NCBI GenBank assembly: GCA_019247845.1
Contig: JAFBAL010000028.1
Location: 28,635-92,634 of the forward strand
Direction of reading: 5' to 3'
DNA: 64,000 nucleotides
Origin: Alphaproteobacteria bacterium
GTDB lineage: Bacteria; Pseudomonadota; Alphaproteobacteria; Micropepsales; Micropepsaceae
Part shown: positions 60,201 through 64,000 of the stretch, one piece after another
How positions within the stretch are numbered: the first letter of the stretch is position 1
Layout: the number at the start of each line of letters is the position of its first letter
Translations under genes and position numbers: made by a program
Notes under the pieces: generated by a model
Seen by the model: the letters and a program-made list of their open reading frames with translations, nothing else
Told to the model about the DNA's origin: nothing
The model's database searches: none

Positions 60201-62468
60201 TCGCGGTATGGGCGTCACGGTCGGATCGCGCATCCCGCCGGTATAGCTGTAGTCTGTATGATAGGACGTGACGCCGGCGCCGTCGTCGGTCGTGAGGCGG
60301 GAAACCGCGTAGTAGCCGCCCTCCATCTGGAAGACGTCGGTGAGCACGGTGTCGACCGCGTAGAAGGTGCCGTTCGTGTTGAGCGGCTTGTAGGTCGCGG
60401 TCGTGGTCGCGCCCAGGCCGTTGTGGATCGCAGTGATGAACTCGGGCTGGAAGTTGAAGGCGACGATCTGATCGCCGCTGCTCTGGCGCAGCCAGATATC
60501 GTCGGCGCCGTCGCTGTTCCAGTCCGCGACCTGGCCGCTGACCGAAGAAATCGTGTTGCTGATCGAGGCCACCTGGGTGAAGTCGGTTCCCGTCGACAGG
60601 AAGATGAGGTGGTTGGTGCCCTGGCCGATCAGCGCCACGTCGCTCTTGCCGTCGCCGTTCCAGTCTCCCACCACGACCTGATAGTTGTGCCAGGTCGAAG
60701 AGCTCGACACAGTCAGTCCGGTGACCGGCAGGCCCTCGCCTGTGGACAGATAGATCTTCGCGTTGCTCGAGCCGACCACCAGAACGTCGCTCTTGCCGTC
60801 GCCGTTGAAGTCCCCGGTGAGCACGGTGCCGGAATAGTTGCCCGCCGCCCCCGACGTCACGCTCGAGCACATGAAATATATGGCTTGGCTCGCGCCTCCC
60901 TGCGTCAGAACATCGTCGCATCCGTCGCCGTTGAAATCACCGGGAATGAGCGTGTTGCTCGTGCCCGTTCCGGTGACGCTGAAGGTCGCCGCGTAGAACA
61001 TGCCGTCATAGGTCGCAAAGAACGGCTTGCCCGACGTCGTCGAGGTCTGCTGCCAGCCGTCCTCGAAGCCGTCCCCGTTGTAGTCGGCATAGGCGGCGAG
61101 CTGCGGAATGGTCGGGGTGACCGGCGGCGGCAGCAGCTGCGTGAGCCCCGTGCCCTTCGGATGGCTATCCAGCACCGTCGACACCGGCGTCGAGATCCCG
61201 GAATGCCAGTAGGTCTCGTTGAACACGACGTCGCTGGCGCCGTCGCCGTCGAAATCGGCCACGAAGGGAGAGGTGAGGCCGGTGAAGCACGCCGTGCCGG
61301 AATAGTCGATCTCGCTGTGCGGCGGCGAGGAATCCCAATACTTGTATTGGGAGGTCATGCCGGCCGAGCTGAAGCCTACGCTGCCCGTGGCGGTACCGGC
61401 ATAGACGTCCCCGCCCGACGGGCACGACCCCAGCATGAGTGCATCGGTCAGTCCGTCGAAGGTGAAATCGCCGGCCAGAAGCGTCGGTCCGGTGATCCCC
61501 GGGCTGACCGTGGAATAGCTTGGCAGACCGGTGCCGCCCTGCCAGTCAAACGTCGTGGGCGCCAGGCAGTTCGTGCCGCCGTCGCACTGCGTCACCGAGG
61601 TCAGGCGCGAATGGGTCGTCGAGGTGCCCGCGCGATACGCGAGCTTGTAGTCCAGAACCACGGAAGTGCCGTTGTAGGTCTTGATGTCGGTGAGCAGGTA
61701 GGGAACCTGCTTGAGATATCCGGCTTCATAGGTCGGGTTCTCGTCGGCCCGCACGCTCGTCGTATAGACGAACTGCACGGAATTGTAGGTCGACAGGGAC
61801 GCGCCGGCGTTTCCCGTGTAGTCGATGCGCTGCGGATAGACCGCGCCGTTGGTCGCGTCGTTGTTGTAGGTGACGGTTAGGTAGTTGCCTTTCTTGTCGA
61901 TGACCTTGTTGACGTGCCATTCACGCGGCGTGGACGTGCCGGATACATCGAGCTCGGAGTCGGTCGTGCTACCGAAATCTTCTTCGATGCCGTTGCGCAG
62001 ATGGGCTTCGAACCAAGTCGCGCCGCCGCTGCTGTGATACGTGATCTTGGTGAAGGTCGTGATGTAGCCGTAATAGGTCGAGCCGTCGGCGCCGTACGTG
62101 CCGGTCTGCAGCATGAGATGCAGCCCGTTCAGGCAGAACTTGTCGGAACTGTCGTAGTTGACAGCGCCCCTGTTGGCCGTGCCGTCGATTCCCGCAGATG
62201 ACGCGCAGCGCGTGATAGCGTCGAGCCCGCCCAAGGCCCAGCCATAGCCTTCGAAGCCGTCGCCGTTGCTGCTGGAATAGCTCAGCGAAAGGTGCGGAGC
62301 CATTCCCGCCGTGCCCGGCGGAGTTTGGATCGGAATTGTATAGGCCAGCTGACCCGCATTATCCACCGCTGCCCGGCCCGGGACGGACATCTGTCCGGTA
62401 AAGGCCGCCGCCATGGATGGACACGCCAGAGCGAAAACCGCCGCTGCACGCAACGAATTCGACAGCAT
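57288..62468 (-). CDS. SpvB/FG-GAP/RHS giant exported protein lacking the usual RHS core end
   Basis: Predicted 1,726-residue protein. Signal peptide LRAAAVFALACPSMAAAF, then the SpvB N-domain (LAYTIPIQTPPGTAGMAPHL, GYGWALGGLDAI), seven FG-GAP/VCBS motifs (DFNGDGCDDVL, DFNGDGKSDVLV, DWNGDGKSDVAL) at about 320-690, then YD repeats and the RHS core start (YVGLDHLGSVTTLTDG, YDPWGKRRN, FTGHEMLDTFCLVNMN). The RHS core normally goes on with a RxYDPxxGRFLxxD block and a toxin tip; here it breaks off into ALISPQLYWNLKRGLPQN and a stop. ATG 62468 follows GGGGATT; ATG 62483 is an alternative. Probably exported or surface-bound; without tip, toxin function is doubtful. Confidence 0.88.
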   Translation of the reverse strand: MLSNSLRAAAVFALACPSMAAAFTGQMSVPGRAAVDNAGQLAYTIPIQTPPGTAGMAPHLSLSYSSSNGDGFEGYGWALGGLDAITRCASSAGIDGTANRGAVNYDSSDKFCLNGLHLMLQTGTYGADGSTYYGYITTFTKITYHSSGGATWFEAHLRNGIEEDFGSTTDSELDVSGTSTPREWHVNKVIDKKGNYLTVTYNNDATNGAVYPQRIDYTGNAGASLSTYNSVQFVYTTSVRADENPTYEAGYLKQVPYLLTDIKTYNGTSVVLDYKLAYRAGTSTTHSRLTSVTQCDGGTNCLAPTTFDWQGGTGLPSYSTVSPGITGPTLLAGDFTFDGLTDALMLGSCPSGGDVYAGTATGSVGFSSAGMTSQYKYWDSSPPHSEIDYSGTACFTGLTSPFVADFDGDGASDVVFNETYWHSGISTPVSTVLDSHPKGTGLTQLLPPPVTPTIPQLAAYADYNGDGFEDGWQQTSTTSGKPFFATYDGMFYAATFSVTGTGTSNTLIPGDFNGDGCDDVLTQGGASQAIYFMCSSVTSGAAGNYSGTVLTGDFNGDGKSDVLVVGSSNAKIYLSTGEGLPVTGLTVSSSSTWHNYQVVVGDWNGDGKSDVALIGQGTNHLIFLSTGTDFTQVASISNTISSVSGQVADWNSDGADDIWLRQSSGDQIVAFNFQPEFITAIHNGLGATTTATYKPLNTNGTFYAVDTVLTDVFQMEGGYYAVSRLTTDDGAGVTSYHTDYSYTGGMRDPTVTPIPRARGQWPADFTAFESITSVDSRAGNPTTTSSFITTGPLQGFMKSRQVAIGSVVVYRADYTTNYNVLLGANNVQIAEILVTRRDLNGTSLPTIKTDFPSYDSYGNPLTITTTNLSDSSTSTTTNTYTNDDSSNWILGQLKSTTVENVVGSSDITRHFNYTPDAATGYNTKTVLEQGNTPLELDTNYYFDTYGNVNKVQDSGTDITTRATQVAYDAAGEFPNTLTNALSQVTTYSFSAAFGGVTGVTDPNSVSTSTTYDTLGRVSNVAKADSTQIVIAYNYCSGVNGGSTSCPAHGAYAVTSTPESPNPSPVQAGAVQTTYYDSLGRVIAQDIQGFDGSNIRSEIVYNADGNVYKTSRPYFTSGGTAKYNVYTYDSLHRIKGTTYPDSSTDSYCYDGLTTSYTDRDSRKKVTVRNVQGQVSSVTEAASGDCNASGITGTSAGYTYDAFSDLLTMTDPGGNVTTYTYDVRGRRLTAKIPDRGGTAHPWSFNYYVDSTVKNQTDANGNSTSQTYDKLMRPLVRTESDFTTKLIWDQPGAVGPLRDACVNTTCLSGNYQTVPTYDSDVRLQNQKLKLDGTAYNYTYSYDPATGNMSSVVYPSGFQADYTYNTYGYLTQITDHGTGKRIWQANSADAELHLTQQTEGPSTAPIVETANYDANTGRLQALCASTNALPCDGNVLNLAYNWDALGNLNYRQDTFEGYTEQFCYDSLNRLTGSATGSTCISPPNAKALAYDSGGNITRKSDVCNTANCMTYGAGGNAGPHALSSITGTYNGVTNPTFTYDNNGNMLSGAGVTLGYMSFNQPSSISEGTNSVGLAYDSFHQRFKMCVPNCTSPTTTTNYLRDPMTGVYSEKVVSGSTTTWNDYVVAPGQGIVAVRIKTTGGAMFRYVGLDHLGSVTTLTDGTPSVVERNSYDPWGKRRNADGTDSSTCSITSQLSRGFTGHEMLDTFCLVNMNALISPQLYWNLKRGLPQN

Positions 62469-62590
62469 GCCAATCCCCAACATCAGCCTGCCTATACCTT
62501 AGCACGATTCCACACACTCACAATCACCGAGAGCATCCGAGGCGATACGCATGGCACCGCAACGTCCACGAAAGATGAAATGCGACGATC

Positions 62591-62690
62591 TATCCGTGCA
62601 CGGATCTTGTCGGCAGCCGCCAGGAACTCGCGGTGAGCTTTCTGAAGCAACACGAGCGTGCGCGCCTGCTTGAGGCATCGGACCCCGCGC
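62591..62690 (-). pseudogene. Remnant of a BNR-protein C-terminus
   Basis: Leftward translation reads LKQARTLVLLQKAHREFLAA, nearly the same as the end of the large BNR protein at 30959 (ARTLVSLQKAQREFLLAVAD). The bases match too, for example TTCTGAAGC and ACACGAGCGT in both. It runs on without a stop into unrelated sequence, so it is a fragment. It lies in the 62484-62814 gap between the two RHS genes, which otherwise shows nothing I can name. Confidence 0.65.
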
Positions 62691-62814
62691 GCAGGTGGCC
62701 GTTGAACATTCGCCCAGCTCGCGCCGAGTTCGGCGTCACATGTTGAGGGAGGAGGTTCGCGAGAAATCGACTGGTACGGCGGGATTTCTGTGAAAACTAT
62801 GCTCCGCAAGACAA

Positions 62815-64000
62815 AATCCCGGCGGAGCATTGCCGGGGATTGCCTGGTTCAGCGTCGCCAGCACACCGCCGTCGTGATGGTCGTCCTCGGTCTTGCGGCG
62901 GTCGTTGTCGTAGAGCGAGTCGTGACGTTGCCTCTCGGATCTGTGGTCGTCTTGACGTCGCCGTCGGCGGTGTAGTCGTAGCTCGTCGTCAGCGCCAGAC
63001 CGCCGTAATCGACCACCACCGTGTCGAGGTCTTCGTCGCTCTCATAGGTGTTCTTTGTACGGATGGTCTGCGTGCCCTGGAACGGCACGTAGCTGTCGAC
63101 CGGCTTGCCGTAGTCGTCATAGGTGAAGCTGTAGACTGGATGCACGCCGCCCGCGTCCGCCGGCCGCGTCGCCTTCTTGATCTCGCCGGCGCCGTCCAGG
63201 CCGGCGGCGAAGTACTCCAAGGTCGTGGTGTTGCCGTTGGCGTCGGTGACCGAGGCCGGCTTGTTCCAGGTCTGGTCCCACACCGCGCTGACATGCAGCA
63301 CATGACTCGATCCGGCGCCCGTGTTGCAGCTGGAGGATTTATCCACCTTCCACAGGTCGGTGGTGTTGCCGTGGTCGTCATAGGCAAAGGCCTCGCAGTC
63401 GCCTTCGGGGTAGACCGTGCTCAAGGTCCGGCCGCGCCCGTCCGACGTGGTGTCGGTCTCGGTGCCGCGCTCGTCGATGTAGCGGCTCGGGTGACCCCAG
63501 GTGTCGTAGGTCACGCTCCAGGCATCGCCCAAGGGATCGTCGCGCTCGCCGCGCGTGCCGTCGGCGATCAGGAACGACCACGGCGCCCGGTCGCCCTTCT
63601 GCAGGGTCTCGGCGTCCACGACCTCCTTCACCCGGCCCAAGGCGTCGTAGTTGTACTGCAGGTTCGGCTTCGACAGGTTCTCGGCGGTGTAGATCTGCAG
63701 CAGCCGGGGATGGGGGATCGGCCGCAGGCTGTCGCTGCGCACCTGCGCCGGCAGGAACGCGAACTTCGTCTTGGCGCCGGCCGCATCCGTCACCGAGCCC
63801 GCGAACCCGCCCGTCTGATAGCCGGTGAAGTCGCCAAGGCTCACGCTGCGCAGGTCGGTCCCGCCCAGGTGGTTGGTGAAGCCGGTGATCGCATAGCCGT
63901 CCAGCGTGAAGTCGATCTGCCGCCCGATCGAGTTCTGCACGCTCAGCAGCCGCTCGAACCCGTGCCCCGCCGTGTCCTCGGGATCGTAGGCATTGCCGTA
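62815..64000 (-). pseudogene. RHS-repeat gene, frameshifted near its end and cut by the window edge
   Basis: From the window edge leftward an open frame (to TGA 62849) encodes RHS/YD repeats: YNYDALGRVKEVVDAETLQK, YDTWGHPSRYIDERGTETD, AYDDHGNTTDLW, YDYTADGDVKTTTDPRGNVT. At about 62925 the natural continuation LYDNDRRKTEDDHHDGG lies in another frame and fades out near 62815. The 62849 stop is thus an artefact of a one- or two-base indel. No core or toxin part follows. The start of the gene lies outside the window. It is probably inactive, unless the frameshift is a sequence error. Confidence 0.8.

Noticed and set aside
58755..61880. 1,041-codon rightward open frame opposite the RHS gene
   Set aside because: Antisense shadow of the FG-GAP and YD repeats, with repetitive Arg/Gly/Val sequence and no start signal.
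1..64000. tRNA, rRNA, CRISPR array, intact insertion sequence, phage attachment site
   Set aside because: I looked for cloverleaf-like segments, regularly spaced repeats and transposase motifs and found none that hold up.

Overview
The window is GC-rich chromosomal DNA, coding densely on both strands, from what looks like a free-living Gram-negative alphaproteobacterium. The taxon is an inference from the ExoY/ExoA/ExoQ-like exopolysaccharide genes, a TonB-dependent receptor and many Sec-exported proteins; a Rhizomicrobium- or Caulobacter-like soil organism would fit, but no marker gene proves it. I see no rRNA, tRNA, CRISPR array or intact insertion sequence.

Positions 1-12,100 hold an exopolysaccharide locus: an ExoY-type priming transferase, four glycosyltransferases, an O-antigen-ligase-like polymerase, a Wzc-type chain-length regulator fused to a tyrosine kinase, a Wza-type export lipoprotein, a YdjC-type deacetylase and two secreted GH16 hydrolases. 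No flippase is visible. Positions 12,450-21,913 carry three consecutive, translationally coupled paralogues of about 1,050 residues, made of exported Asp-box (BNR/VPS10-like) beta-propellers.

Positions 21,908-30,834 form a tight nine-gene leftward operon for Ser/Thr phosphorylation: two zinc-ribbon kinases (one ending in an RDD membrane domain), two PP2C phosphatases, three FHA proteins (one of them a secreted VWA-TM-FHA protein) and two coiled-coil lipoproteins. No type VI secretion gene is present. It resembles, but is not, the PpkA/PppA/Fha or TerY-phosphorylation modules and is my best candidate for an undescribed system.

Positions 30,959-34,866 encode a BNR-type lipoprotein and an uncharacterised exported protein. 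Positions 35,039-44,784 form a catabolic island: a TonB receptor, two luciferase-like (LLM) flavin monooxygenases, an alpha/beta hydrolase, an SDR dehydrogenase, a VOC protein, a cyclase-family hydrolase, an enoyl-CoA hydratase and a TetR regulator. Three of its promoters carry the same TAAC-N4-GTTA palindrome at exactly the same place between -35 and -10, so they probably form one TetR regulon for uptake and oxygenative breakdown of an unknown, probably cyclic, compound.

Positions 44,791-56,115 carry a secreted discoidin/clan-GH-A-like glycosidase, a decayed TetR gene, a four-TM protein resembling two SLATT-type 2TM units, a sulfatase, a GloVer-repeat secreted protein and a TIR-STAND NTPase-TM-WD40 protein (14 WD repeats), a likely NLR-like immune or stress sensor. 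Positions 56,116-64,000 are a zone of gene decay around two SpvB/RHS-type giant genes. The first lacks the usual RHS core end and any toxin tip; the second is frameshifted and runs off the window. Between and beside them are broken HAF-repeat, RHS, Ig-like and BNR-protein remnants.
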